NCBI GenBank assembly: GCA_050946535.1
Contig: JBMNUZ010000003.1
Location: 124,001 to 188,000, forward strand
Origin: RUG708 sp050946535
GTDB taxonomy: Bacteria > Bacillota > Clostridia > Peptostreptococcales > Anaerovoracaceae
Direction: 5' to 3'
Length of the DNA: 64,000 nucleotides
How positions within the stretch are numbered: the stretch's first letter is position 1; each line of letters starts with the position of its first letter. A model generated the notes under the pieces. The model saw only the letters and a list, made by a program, of their open reading frames with translations. It was not told the origin of the DNA and did not search any database. The position numbers and the translations under genes are program-made. Shown here piece by piece: positions 8,715-18,272 of the stretch.

Positions 8715-10490
8715 ATGAGAGAAGTTTTTAAGAGAACCGACATGTGCGGCGATCTACGAATGGAGGACGCCGGGCGTGAGGTTGTGCTTAACGGCTGGGT
8801 AGCGAAAAAGAGAAATCTCGGCGGACTGATTTTTGCGGACCTGAGAGACAGGACAGGAATCACGCAGATAGTGTTCGACGACAAGACTGAAAAACCGGTC
8901 TTCGAACTTGCAGATACGCTGAAGAGCGAATATGTAATCGGTGTGAAAGGTACCGTAACAGAACGCGAATCAAAGAATAAAAAGATCCCTACAGGAGATA
9001 TCGAGGTGAGAGCGACAGAGCTCACAGTCTATTCGAAGGCTGACACGCCTCCTATCTACGTAAAGGACGACGACAATGTAGACGAAAACCTCAGGCTGAA
9101 GTACAGATTCCTCGACCTGAGAAAACCCAAGATGCAGAGGAACTTAGCGTTCCGCCACCACGTGGCGCAGGTTACCCGCCGCTTCTTCTCAGACGAAGGC
9201 TTCCTGGAGATCGAAACCCCAGACCTGGACAAACCTACTCCTGAGGGCGCGAGAGACTACCTGATTCCGAGCAGGGTAAATCACGGAAGATTCTACGCTC
9301 TGCCTCAGTCGCCGCAGCTTTACAAGCAGCTGCTCATGGCGTCTGGATGCGACAGATACTTCCAGATCGCAAAGTGCTTCAGGGATGAGGACCTCAGAGC
9401 AGACAGGCAGCCCGAGTTCACACAGATCGATATGGAGCTGTCGTTTGTAGAGCCTGACGACATCATGGAAATACAGGAGCGCTATCTGAAGACGCTGTTC
9501 AAGGAGACTCTCGGCGTCGATCTCCAGATTCCGTTCCCGAGAATTCCTTACGACGAGGCTATGGACAGATTCGGCAGCGACAAGCCTGACACGAGATTCG
9601 GCTTCGAGCTCAGGGATCTTACAGATATCATGAAAGGCTGCGGTTTCAAGGTATTCAGCAGCAATATCGAAAACGGCGGCGTCGTAAAGGCAATCTGTAT
9701 TACAGGCGGAGCAGACAAGTACAGCAGGAAAGAGATCGACAAGCTCGGCGAAGGTGCGAAGGACTACGGTGCAAAGGGCCTCGCCTGGATGAAGGTTACC
9801 GGTGACGGAGTAACATCTCCGATAGCCAAATTCTTCGACGACGATCAGAAAAAAGCGATCCTCGGAAGAATGGAAGCAAAGCCGGGAGATCTCATCCTGT
9901 TCGTTTCGGACAAATACAAGGCAGCCGTCGATTCGCTCGGCTTCCTGAGGCGCCACATCGCAGACCAGCTGGGGCTTCTCGATCCGAAGCAGTTCAACTT
10001 CCTCTGGGTTACTGATTTCCCTATGTTCGAATACAGCGAGGAAGAAGGAAGATGGCTCGCGATGCATCATCCGTTCACGATGCCTCGCGAAGAGGATATC
10101 GATAAGATGATGACCGATCCGGGCAGCGTCAAGGCAGAAGCATACGATATCGTTCTCAACGGCGTCGAGGCCGGCGGCGGCAGCATAAGAATTCACGACA
10201 GGGAGCTGCAGAAGAAGGTTTTCAAGGCGCTCCACATTTCGGACGAACAGGCGCAGGAAAAATTCGGATTCCTGCTCGAAGCGTTCAGATACGGCGCACC
10301 TCCTCACGGCGGACTCGCTTACGGCATGGACAGGCTTGTAATGCTCATGCTCGGCGAATCGAGCATCAGAGAAGTCATAGCGTTCCCTAAGAATGCAAAC
10401 GCTCAGTGCCTTATGTCAGGAGCACCGGGGCTCATCGAGCAGAGTCAGCTCGACGAACTTGCGATCAGGACAGTTCCTGACGAAAATTGA
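8715..10490 (+). CDS. aspS: Aspartyl-tRNA synthetase
   Basis: This charges tRNA-Asp. About 591 residues show the bacterial architecture: N-terminal OB-fold anticodon domain (residues 15-105), class II catalytic core with CFRDEDLRADRQPEFTQID (motif 2) and GLAYGMDRLVMLMLG (motif 3), and the inserted GAD domain between them. GGAGGA at 8705-8710 favours ATG 8715 (ATG 8712 is adjacent; the frame is open to TTG 8703). It probably shares a transcript with hisS. Confidence 0.96.
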   Translation: MREVFKRTDMCGDLRMEDAGREVVLNGWVAKKRNLGGLIFADLRDRTGITQIVFDDKTEKPVFELADTLKSEYVIGVKGTVTERESKNKKIPTGDIEVRATELTVYSKADTPPIYVKDDDNVDENLRLKYRFLDLRKPKMQRNLAFRHHVAQVTRRFFSDEGFLEIETPDLDKPTPEGARDYLIPSRVNHGRFYALPQSPQLYKQLLMASGCDRYFQIAKCFRDEDLRADRQPEFTQIDMELSFVEPDDIMEIQERYLKTLFKETLGVDLQIPFPRIPYDEAMDRFGSDKPDTRFGFELRDLTDIMKGCGFKVFSSNIENGGVVKAICITGGADKYSRKEIDKLGEGAKDYGAKGLAWMKVTGDGVTSPIAKFFDDDQKKAILGRMEAKPGDLILFVSDKYKAAVDSLGFLRRHIADQLGLLDPKQFNFLWVTDFPMFEYSEEEGRWLAMHHPFTMPREEDIDKMMTDPGSVKAEAYDIVLNGVEAGGGSIRIHDRELQKKVFKALHISDEQAQEKFGFLLEAFRYGAPPHGGLAYGMDRLVMLMLGESSIREVIAFPKNANAQCLMSGAPGLIEQSQLDELAIRTVPDEN

Positions 10491-10515
10491 TCAATCGGAA
10501 AGTCAGGTATCTTTC

Positions 10516-11121
10516 ATGAAAATCGGTGTTTTCGGAGGAAGCTTCAATCCAATTCATTACGGGCATCTCGTGCTTGCGGAGCATGCGCGCGACGCGGCAG
10601 GGCTGGACAAAGTGATCCTCGTTCCGGCGTTCGAATCGCCCTTTAAAAAGGGAACCGGAGGAGAAAGCTCAGTTCACAACCTCGAAATGGCGCGCCTCGC
10701 CGTAGAAGGCAACGACTGCCTCGAGGTGTCTTCGATAGAAGTCGACAGAGGCGAGATGTCGTACACCGTGGATACCATGCGGAAAATATCCGGAAAATGC
10801 GGCCCTGACGACAGACTTTACTTCATCATGGGAGCCGATTCGTTTTTCGGACTCGAACACTGGATGGGATCGAAGGAATTGCTGAGCCGCTATTCGTTTG
10901 TGGTAGGAAGGCGTCCGGGATGCGAGACCGGAAAACTTGAGGAAACCGCTGACTGGTTCAGAAAACAATACAATGCGGATATCCTGATCGTTCCCGTACC
11001 TCAGGTAGAGATTTCCTCTACGGATATACGCGAACGGTTCCGCACTGGCAGAAGCGTAAAATATTTAACGCCTGACAGCGTCATCGATTACGTGATGCGT
11101 CACGGCCTGTACAGAGAATAG
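10516..11121 (+). CDS. nadD: Nicotinate-nucleotide adenylyltransferase
   Basis: This catalyses adenylation of nicotinate mononucleotide in NAD synthesis. The 201 residues start with the nucleotidyltransferase motif FGGSFNPIHYGHL (HxGH type) and end with SSTDIRERFRTGRSVKYLTP, the ISSTxIR motif of the family. The frame is open upstream into aspS, but homology starts at ATG 10516. nadD-yqeK-rsfS is a conserved Firmicute order and is kept here. Confidence 0.95.
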   Translation: MKIGVFGGSFNPIHYGHLVLAEHARDAAGLDKVILVPAFESPFKKGTGGESSVHNLEMARLAVEGNDCLEVSSIEVDRGEMSYTVDTMRKISGKCGPDDRLYFIMGADSFFGLEHWMGSKELLSRYSFVVGRRPGCETGKLEETADWFRKQYNADILIVPVPQVEISSTDIRERFRTGRSVKYLTPDSVIDYVMRHGLYRE

Positions 11122-11142
11122 ACGGGAGATTACTGACAGTTT

Positions 11143-12066
11143 ATGGACAGAGAATTTGTAAACAAACTGGATGAATTTGTTAAGATCAGACTGACTGAAA
11201 AGCGATACCGCCATACGATGGGCGTAGTAGAGACAGCAGGCGCTCTCGCTGAGAGATACGGCGCCGACCCCGACAAGACATATATCGCGGCGCTCTTCCA
11301 CGATGCCTGCAAAAATCTCGACAGCGATGAGATGAATTCGCTGGTGGAAAAATATAATCTGGACGAAGTATATATCGACAAGCCTCAGCTTGCCCACAGC
11401 AAAGTTGCCGCGGAGATACTCCGCGACAAATTCGGCGTTGATGACGAGGAAATTATCAATGCTGTCAGTTATCACACCACCGGAAGAGCGAATATGTCGC
11501 TGCTCGAGAAGATAATATTCGTAGCGGATGCAGTAGAGCCGCACCGCACTTATCCTGAAGCGAAGATGCTCAACAGACTGGCCTTCGAGGACATCGACAG
11601 GGCAGGCTACGAGATTTCGTGCAGGACCATCAAGCGCGTGACTGACACAGGCATGTACCTCGATCCGAATTCGATCGAAGCCAGAGACTGGTTCGAAACT
11701 ATTCTCAAGGGAGATTCGCTCGACAACAGCAGAAATTTCGCTGTCTACGCCGCAAACGTGCTGGACAGCAAAAAAGGCGAGGACATCATCGTTCTCGATA
11801 TCGCGGAGAAATCTTCGTTTGCGGATTATCTGGTGGTAGCTACAGGAAACAGCATCAGGCAGGTTTCTGCGCTTGCAGAGGCGGTTCAGAGCAGAGCCGA
11901 CATGCAGGGCAGATTCGTTAGAGGCGTTGAGGGCAAGAACGGCTCGGGCTGGGTGCTCATGGATTACGGCGACGTTGTGATAAACATATTTACACCTGAG
12001 AAACGCGACAAATACAATCTTGAAAAGATCTGGAGCGACTGTGAAAGAGTTGACTGGGAGGCTTAG
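11143..12066 (+). CDS. yqeK-rsfS: YqeK HD-domain phosphatase fused to ribosome silencing factor RsfS
   Basis: One 307-residue frame carries two proteins that are usually separate. Residues 1-190 are a YqeK-type HD hydrolase: HTMGV, LFHDACKN, HSKVAAEIL and ADAVEPHRTYP supply the metal-binding His and Asp residues. YqeK enzymes hydrolyse diadenosine tetraphosphate. From about residue 195 (NFAVYAANVLDSKKGEDIIVL) to the end is RsfS/DUF143, which binds ribosomal protein uL14 and blocks subunit joining; SFADYLVVATGNS and WVLMDYGDVVINIF are its hallmark motifs. The join is a short linker with no stop or frameshift. Its stop is one base before leuS. Confidence 0.93.
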   Translation: MDREFVNKLDEFVKIRLTEKRYRHTMGVVETAGALAERYGADPDKTYIAALFHDACKNLDSDEMNSLVEKYNLDEVYIDKPQLAHSKVAAEILRDKFGVDDEEIINAVSYHTTGRANMSLLEKIIFVADAVEPHRTYPEAKMLNRLAFEDIDRAGYEISCRTIKRVTDTGMYLDPNSIEARDWFETILKGDSLDNSRNFAVYAANVLDSKKGEDIIVLDIAEKSSFADYLVVATGNSIRQVSALAEAVQSRADMQGRFVRGVEGKNGSGWVLMDYGDVVINIFTPEKRDKYNLEKIWSDCERVDWEA

Positions 12067-12067
12067 A

Positions 12068-14536
12068 ATGTCGGACAAATATGATTTTCACTCTATCGAG
12101 AGTAAGTGGCAGAAATACTGGGAGGATAACGAAGTCTTCAAGACAGAAGAAGATTACGGCAAAAAGAAGTATTACGCGCTTGAAATGTTCCCTTATCCTT
12201 CCGGAAAGATTCACATGGGTCACGTGAGAAACTACACGATCGGTGACGCAGTCGCAAGATATATGAAAATGAAAGGGTTCAACGTGCTCCATCCTATGGG
12301 CTTCGATTCGTTCGGACTTCCTGCGGAGAACGCGGCGATAAAGAACGGCATCCGTCCTGACATCTGGACACGCGAAAATATAGCCGAGATGGAGAAACAG
12401 TTCAGAACGCTGGGACTCAGCTACGACTGGGACCGCGAGGTACTGACGTGCCGCGAGGACTACTACAAGTGGACTCAGTGGTTCTTTATCCAGTTCTATA
12501 AAAAGGGACTCGCGTACAAGAAAAAGAATGCCGTCAACTGGTGCCCTTCCTGCCAGACGGTTCTCGCCAACGAGCAGGTAGTCGACGGCAAGTGCGAGAG
12601 ATGCAAGACTCCGGTAGGAAAGAAAGAACTCTCGCAGTGGTATCTCAAGATAACGGATTACGCTCAGAGACTTCTCGACGATCTCGACAAGCTTCCGGGA
12701 TGGCCTGAGAAGGTAAAGACCATGCAGAGGAACTGGATCGGCAGGAGCGAAGGTGCAGAGATCGATTTCGAGATCGAGAATTTCGACAAGAAGCTCAGGA
12801 TCTTCACCACGAGGCCTGATACCGTCTTCGGCGTATCCTGTATGGTTCTCGCTCCGGAGCATCCGTACGTAAAAGAACTCGTTACTCCTGAACATCAGGC
12901 AGAGGTCGACAGCTTCATGGACAAGCTTCAGTACCTCAGCGATATAGACAGATCGTCGACCACTCTTGAAAAAGAAGGATGCTTCACAGGAAGCTATGCC
13001 ATCAATCCGTTCAACGGTAAAAAAATTCCTGTTTTCATAGCTAACTACGTATTGATGGATTACGGAACAGGCGCCATCATGGTAGTACCTGCCCACGATA
13101 CCAGAGACTTTGCATTCGCGAAGAAATACAATCTGGATATCATTCCTGTAGTCGATCCGGGCGATCCGGAGATAGACGTGAACAACCTGAAGGATGCGTT
13201 CGTGGCAGAAGGAACGATGATAAATTCAGGCGAGTTCAACGGAATGGACAACAAGGAAGCCATTAAAAAGATGTACAGCTACATCGAGGAAAAGGGAATC
13301 GGCAAAAAGACCGTCAATTTCAGGCTCCGCGACTGGCTGATTTCAAGACAGAGATACTGGGGCGTTCCTATTCCTATGATCTACTGCGAACACTGCGGAT
13401 GGGTTCCTGAAAAAGAAGAGAATCTTCCTGTACTGCTCCCGACAGACGTTGAATTCACAGGAAAGGGAGCTTCGCCTGTCGCGACCAGCAAGACATTCGT
13501 GGAGACAGTATGCCCTATATGCGGCAGACCTGCAAGACGTGAAGTCGACACGATGGACACATTCGTGGATTCTTCTTGGTATTTCCTGAGATACACAGAC
13601 GCTCACAACGAGAAAGAGCCTTTCAGCAAGAAGAAGGCCGATTACTGGATGAACGTCGACCAGTACATAGGCGGGGTAGAACACGCCATTCTTCACCTGC
13701 TCTACGCGCGTTTCTACACGAAGGTGCTTCACGACATCGGACTCATAGACGCTGACGAACCGTTCCAGAATCTGCTCACGCAGGGCATGGTTCTCAAGGA
13801 TGGCGTAAAGATGTCGAAATCGGTCGGCAATATAGTTAGTCCTGTTGAAATAATCAACAAATACGGCGCCGACACCGCCAGATTATTCATACTGTTTGCA
13901 GCGCCTCCGGAAAGAGACCTCGACTGGTCGGACACCGGAGTGGAAGGCAGCTACAGATTCCTCAACAGAGTATGGAGGCTCGTCGTCGAGATCATCGAGA
14001 AGGACGACGGCAGCTTCAGCGGCAAGGTTGAGGGAAAAGACGCCGGAAGCCTGTACTATCAGCTGAACAAGACTCTGAAGAGAGTCACTGACAGCATGCA
14101 GAGCGGTAAATTCGGATTCAATACAGCAATAAGTTCAATCATGGAACTGGTAAATGAAATGTACCGTTACAAAGAGACAGAGGGAGCGGATTACGCTCTT
14201 CTGAGATCGTGTGCGGACAAACTTGTCCTGGCGCTCTCGCCGTTTACGCCTCATATCTGTGAGGAACTCTGGCAGAGGCTCGGACACGAAGGATCAGTAT
14301 ATTTCGAGAAGTGGCCTGAATACGACGAGTCGGCTCTCGTGCTCGACACTGTGGAGATCGCCGTTCAGATCAACGGAAAAATCAAACACAGAATGAACGT
14401 GAGCACAGGGCTGTCAAAGGACGAACTTTCAGAGACTGCTCTCGCGGACGAAACGGTAAAGCAGCTCGTAGAAGGCAAAAACATCAGAAAAGTCATCGCC
14501 GTACCGGGTAAGCTCGTAAATATAGTGGTCGGATAA
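12068..14536 (+). CDS. leuS: Leucyl-tRNA synthetase
   Basis: This is a class I synthetase charging tRNA-Leu, 822 residues. The HIGH motif appears as PYPSGKIHMGHVRNY (about residue 41-55), the KMSKS motif as DGVKMSKSVGNI, and the CP1 editing domain is marked by TRPDTVFGVSCMVLAPEHP. Four-cysteine zinc-type motifs (CPSCQ...CERC and CPICG) are present. ATG 12068 follows GGGAGGC two bases after the rsfS stop; the frame continues upstream without start support. Confidence 0.97.
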   Translation: MSDKYDFHSIESKWQKYWEDNEVFKTEEDYGKKKYYALEMFPYPSGKIHMGHVRNYTIGDAVARYMKMKGFNVLHPMGFDSFGLPAENAAIKNGIRPDIWTRENIAEMEKQFRTLGLSYDWDREVLTCREDYYKWTQWFFIQFYKKGLAYKKKNAVNWCPSCQTVLANEQVVDGKCERCKTPVGKKELSQWYLKITDYAQRLLDDLDKLPGWPEKVKTMQRNWIGRSEGAEIDFEIENFDKKLRIFTTRPDTVFGVSCMVLAPEHPYVKELVTPEHQAEVDSFMDKLQYLSDIDRSSTTLEKEGCFTGSYAINPFNGKKIPVFIANYVLMDYGTGAIMVVPAHDTRDFAFAKKYNLDIIPVVDPGDPEIDVNNLKDAFVAEGTMINSGEFNGMDNKEAIKKMYSYIEEKGIGKKTVNFRLRDWLISRQRYWGVPIPMIYCEHCGWVPEKEENLPVLLPTDVEFTGKGASPVATSKTFVETVCPICGRPARREVDTMDTFVDSSWYFLRYTDAHNEKEPFSKKKADYWMNVDQYIGGVEHAILHLLYARFYTKVLHDIGLIDADEPFQNLLTQGMVLKDGVKMSKSVGNIVSPVEIINKYGADTARLFILFAAPPERDLDWSDTGVEGSYRFLNRVWRLVVEIIEKDDGSFSGKVEGKDAGSLYYQLNKTLKRVTDSMQSGKFGFNTAISSIMELVNEMYRYKETEGADYALLRSCADKLVLALSPFTPHICEELWQRLGHEGSVYFEKWPEYDESALVLDTVEIAVQINGKIKHRMNVSTGLSKDELSETALADETVKQLVEGKNIRKVIAVPGKLVNIVVG

Positions 14537-14550
14537 CCACGGAGGTTTTT

Positions 14551-16245
14551 TTGAGAAACAGAAATTCAAAATCGAGAGGAAGAAACAAACAGGAGAGTTC
14601 TGTTCAGGTAATTCCTCTGGGAGGACTGGGTGAGATCGGAAAAAACATGACAGTCCTCCGCTACAAAGATGAAATACTGCTCATCGACTGCGGCATGACA
14701 TTCCCGAGCGACGAGATGTACGGAATCGATATCGTCATTCCAGATATGTCATACCTGATCGATAATGCAGACAAAATCAAGGCAGTCGTCGTAACGCACG
14801 GACACGAAGACCACATCGGCGGCATACCTTATCTGCTGAAGCGCGTCTCGGTTCCTATCTACGGAACCGCGCTCACGCTCGGCCTCATACAGAACAAGCT
14901 GACCGAGCACGGACTCAAGGCAGACCTCAGAGAGATCGAGCCGGGGGACAGACTCCAGATCGGCTCATTCAAAATAGAAGTGCTTAATATAACTCATTCG
15001 ATCGCAGGATCGTGCGCATTCGCGATCGATACTCCTGCAGGACTCATATTCCATACTGGAGATTTCAAGATCGACTACACGCCGCTCAAGGGCGACCCGA
15101 TCGATTTCCAGAGATTTGCGGAAATAGGGCGCAAGGGAGTGCTCCTGCTGATGGCAGACAGCACAAATGCCCTCAGAAAAGGCTACACGCCTTCGGAAAG
15201 AACGGTAGCGGCAACGCTCGACAGCATTTTTGCAACGGCCAAAGGCAGGATCATAATCGCGACGTTCGCATCGAACGTCAACAGAGTACAGTACATCATG
15301 AATCTCGCCAGGGAGCACCGCAAGAAAGTAGCGGTTTCAGGCAGGAGCATGATAAACATAGTAGATATAGCTTCGGAGCTCGGATATCTCGAAATACCTG
15401 AAAACACCATGGTCGACATCAGCAGGATCAATTCCCTGAGAGACCGCGAAGTGGTGCTGATAACGACAGGAAGCCAGGGCGAGCCTATGTCCGCTCTTAC
15501 GAGAATGGCGTCTGACGAGCACAAATCTGTAAAGATCAAGCCGGGAGACACGGTTGTGCTTTCGTCGAGCCCGATTCCGGGAAACGAGAAGACTATTTCA
15601 AACGTAGTCAACAAACTCCTCGAGAAGGGAGCGAACGTCATCTATTCGGATATCGCAGACATCCACGTTTCCGGACATCCGTGCCAGGAAGAGCTGAAGA
15701 TGATCCAGATGCTTCTCAAGCCTAAATATTTCGCGCCTGTACACGGAGAGTTCAAGCACCTGCACACTCACGCTGAAATCGCTAAATCGCTGGGTATGCC
15801 CAAGGAAAACATATTCCTGATGCATAACGGAAGCGTTCTCGACGTTTCGAAGAGCGAAGCGAAGCTCGAGAAGAAGGACGTTCCTGCAGGAAGCGTAATG
15901 GTAGACGGACTCGGTGTCGGCGACGTAGGAAAGATCGTGCTCAGAGACAGAAAGCTCATGTCAGAGAGCGGCCTGATCGTAGTCGTCACAGCCGTCGAAG
16001 CTGGTTCGAACTACATTGTTTCGGGTCCGGAGATCATATCGAGAGGATTCGTCTACGTCAGAGAGTCAGAGGAATTGTTCAACACCGCGAAGGTCATCGT
16101 GACACAGGCTCTCGAGGACTGCATAGACAGAGGACTTACAGACTGGTCGTCGATGAAGAGTGCGGTAAGAGATTCTCTCAGAGAATTCGTTTACGAACAG
16201 ACGAAGAGAAGCCCGATCATCCTTCCTATATTCATGGAAGTATAA
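14551..16245 (+). CDS. rnj: Ribonuclease J
   Basis: This is a metallo-beta-lactamase/beta-CASP ribonuclease, 564 residues, of the type that processes and degrades mRNA from the 5' end in Firmicutes. Catalytic motif THGHEDHIGGIPYLL lies near residue 80. HTGDFKIDYTP, the beta-CASP motifs (FASNVNRVQYI, TGSQGEPMSALTRMA) and HVSGHPCQEELKMI follow, then the C-terminal domain. The start is TTG 14551, well placed after GGAGG; no ATG is near. Only one RNase J is in the window. Confidence 0.95.
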   Translation: MRNRNSKSRGRNKQESSVQVIPLGGLGEIGKNMTVLRYKDEILLIDCGMTFPSDEMYGIDIVIPDMSYLIDNADKIKAVVVTHGHEDHIGGIPYLLKRVSVPIYGTALTLGLIQNKLTEHGLKADLREIEPGDRLQIGSFKIEVLNITHSIAGSCAFAIDTPAGLIFHTGDFKIDYTPLKGDPIDFQRFAEIGRKGVLLLMADSTNALRKGYTPSERTVAATLDSIFATAKGRIIIATFASNVNRVQYIMNLAREHRKKVAVSGRSMINIVDIASELGYLEIPENTMVDISRINSLRDREVVLITTGSQGEPMSALTRMASDEHKSVKIKPGDTVVLSSSPIPGNEKTISNVVNKLLEKGANVIYSDIADIHVSGHPCQEELKMIQMLLKPKYFAPVHGEFKHLHTHAEIAKSLGMPKENIFLMHNGSVLDVSKSEAKLEKKDVPAGSVMVDGLGVGDVGKIVLRDRKLMSESGLIVVVTAVEAGSNYIVSGPEIISRGFVYVRESEELFNTAKVIVTQALEDCIDRGLTDWSSMKSAVRDSLREFVYEQTKRSPIILPIFMEV

Positions 16246-16281
16246 ACAGAAATATACATTACAGGATTAGAGGCGAAAGAC

Positions 16282-17367
16282 ATGGAAAAAGAAGAAGAGG
16301 AACTGCTTGAAAAGCGCATAGAAGCCGTGCGCAGCCGCATGAAGGAAAAAGACTGCAGCGCATTCCTCGTTTCAAAGACGGAGAACAAATATTATCTTTC
16401 ACGTTTTCATTCATCTTCGTACTTTCTCGTGATCACACCGGACACAAACTACGTGATCACGGACTTCAGATACAGGGAGGCCGCTCAGAATCTGGCTCCT
16501 TTGTATCAGCTGGCAGAGGTAAAGGCGGGATATTCGCTCGCATCTTTTCTGAACGAACAGAATTACAAGACCCTGGCGGCCGAATACGAGGATATTTCCG
16601 CTGGTTTCTTCGGCAGGCTGAAAGATGCCGTACCGGATACTGAGATAGTTCCGTTCGACGGAATCGTCGAGAAGATCAGAAGCGTGAAGGACGAAACCGA
16701 GATAGATGCCACGAGGCATGCGGAGCATATCGGCGACAAGGCGTTCGAATACATCCTCGGCGAGATAAGACCGGGCGTAAGCGAACAGGAGATAGCTGTA
16801 AAGCTGGAGCTCAAGATGCGCGAACTGGGAGCATCCGGGCTTTCGTTCGACACGATATGCGTTTCAGGCGTGCGTACATCTATGCCTCACGGCGAGCCGA
16901 GCGGCAAGCTGATAGAAGACGGCGACTTCGTGACCATGGACTTTGGCTGCAAATACAAGGGTTACTGCTCCGATATGACGAGAACCGTAGCAGTGGGACA
17001 TGCGACCGACAGAATGAAGTTCGTCTATAATACTGTACTGAAAGCGCAGCAGGCCGCCGCGGATACGATGAAGGCGGGAGTGAGCGGTTTCGAAACCGAC
17101 AAAGCTGCGAGAGACGTGATCGACAACGCTGGCTTCAAGGGCTGCTTCGGCCACGCGAACGGGCACGGCACCGGTCTCGAGATTCACGAGGCTCCGGTAG
17201 CGAGTCCCGTCAGCAAGGACATTCTCGAAGCCGGCATGATTATTTCCAACGAACCGGGCATATATATTCCGGGCGAATTCGGAGTACGTATAGAAGACTT
17301 GTCGGTTATTACGGAAAATGGTATAATAAATCTCACTGAATCAGACAAACAGCTGATTATTTTATGA
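16282..17367 (+). CDS. Xaa-Pro aminopeptidase-like M24 peptidase
   Basis: This is a 361-residue cytosolic metallopeptidase of family M24B (PepP/YqhT type) that removes N-terminal residues before proline. The creatinase-like N-terminal domain covers residues 1-130. The five metal ligands fit MDFGCKYKGYCSDMTRT (two Asp), GHANGHGTGLEIHE (His), SNEPGIYIP (Glu) and GVRIEDL (Glu). It lies directly upstream of efp, the usual Firmicute arrangement. Confidence 0.92.
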   Translation: MEKEEEELLEKRIEAVRSRMKEKDCSAFLVSKTENKYYLSRFHSSSYFLVITPDTNYVITDFRYREAAQNLAPLYQLAEVKAGYSLASFLNEQNYKTLAAEYEDISAGFFGRLKDAVPDTEIVPFDGIVEKIRSVKDETEIDATRHAEHIGDKAFEYILGEIRPGVSEQEIAVKLELKMRELGASGLSFDTICVSGVRTSMPHGEPSGKLIEDGDFVTMDFGCKYKGYCSDMTRTVAVGHATDRMKFVYNTVLKAQQAAADTMKAGVSGFETDKAARDVIDNAGFKGCFGHANGHGTGLEIHEAPVASPVSKDILEAGMIISNEPGIYIPGEFGVRIEDLSVITENGIINLTESDKQLIIL

Positions 17368-17395
17368 TTTTTGATATAACGGAGGACTTGATATT

Positions 17396-17965
17396 ATGGT
17401 ATCTGCAGGAGATTTCAGAAAAGGCGTAACATTCGTACTTAACGGCGAGCCGTGCGTCGTGCTCGACTTCCAGCACGTTAAGCCGGGCAAGGGCGCTGCA
17501 TTCGTAAGAACAAAATACAGAAACATTCTCACAGGAGCTACGAGAGAAGACGCGTTCAACCCTAACGAAAAGTTCGAAAACGCCGTCATCGAAACGAAGA
17601 CCATGCAGTACAGCTACAACGACGGTCAGCTCTACTATTTCATGGACGAAGAGACTTACGACCTCATCCCTCTTTCTGCAGACCAGGTTGCAGATGCGAT
17701 AAAGTACATCAAGGAGAACGACGAGGTTACGATCAAGTTTTACGAAGGCAACGCCTTCCAGGTCGAAGCTCCTAACTTCGTAAATCTCGTAGTTACAGAG
17801 ACCGAGCCGGGTGTCAAGGGCAACACCGCTACAAACGTCACCAAAGCCGCTACAGTTGAGACCGGAGCAGTTATCCAGGTTCCAATCTTCATCGAAGAAG
17901 GCGAGCTTATCCAGATCGATACCCGCACAGGTGAATATCTCGGCAGAGCAAAGGCTGATAAATAA
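17396..17965 (+). CDS. efp: Elongation factor P
   Basis: EF-P relieves ribosomes stalled on polyproline. The 189-residue protein has the three-domain length of the family; the tip loop HVKPGKGAAF places the modifiable lysine at position 32. The C-terminal motif is GEYLGRAK. A GGAGG site precedes ATG 17396. No lysine-modifying gene (epmA/epmB or earP) is in the window. A terminator follows. Confidence 0.97.
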   Translation: MVSAGDFRKGVTFVLNGEPCVVLDFQHVKPGKGAAFVRTKYRNILTGATREDAFNPNEKFENAVIETKTMQYSYNDGQLYYFMDEETYDLIPLSADQVADAIKYIKENDEVTIKFYEGNAFQVEAPNFVNLVVTETEPGVKGNTATNVTKAATVETGAVIQVPIFIEEGELIQIDTRTGEYLGRAKADK

Positions 17966-17983
17966 GATCCTTTAAATATTATG

Positions 17984-18019
17984 CTGTTTCGGAGCCTTCA
18001 CTCTGAAACAGTTTTTTTT
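17984..18019 (+). terminator. Intrinsic terminator after efp
   Basis: An 11-bp stem with one mismatch (17984-17994 with 18001-18011), a 6-base loop and a run of eight T residues. It ends the rnj-pepP-efp unit. Confidence 0.9.
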
Positions 18020-18092
18020 CTGTTGAAAAACGGCTGCACCGGGTGATGAGCTCCGCATGGCAACGGTTTCTGTCCGCGGGAGCGGACGATAT

Positions 18093-18247
18093 CATTTGAG
18101 CGCGCGGCTGCTGAAGCGCGCGATCACATTTGAGTGCGTGATTACTAAAGCGCGATTACATTTCAGCATACGCTTGCTAAAGCGCGTGATTGCTGAAGTG
18201 TGCGATCACATTTCGGCGTGCGGTTAGGTTACCAAAGCACGCGATTA
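18093..18247 (+). repeat. Degenerate tandem repeat, four units, upstream of mltG
   Basis: Four imperfect head-to-tail units of 34, 32, 50 and 39 bp begin at 18093, 18127, 18159 and 18209. Each begins CATTTGAG or CATTTC-GC and ends AAGCGCGCGATCA or a close variant. They fill most of the gap between the efp terminator and mltG; a small hairpin (GTCCGC/GCGGAC, 18072-18087) lies just before. No gene is apparent here. Confidence 0.75.
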
Positions 18248-18272
18248 ATAATAATAAAAGGCAGAGAATACC

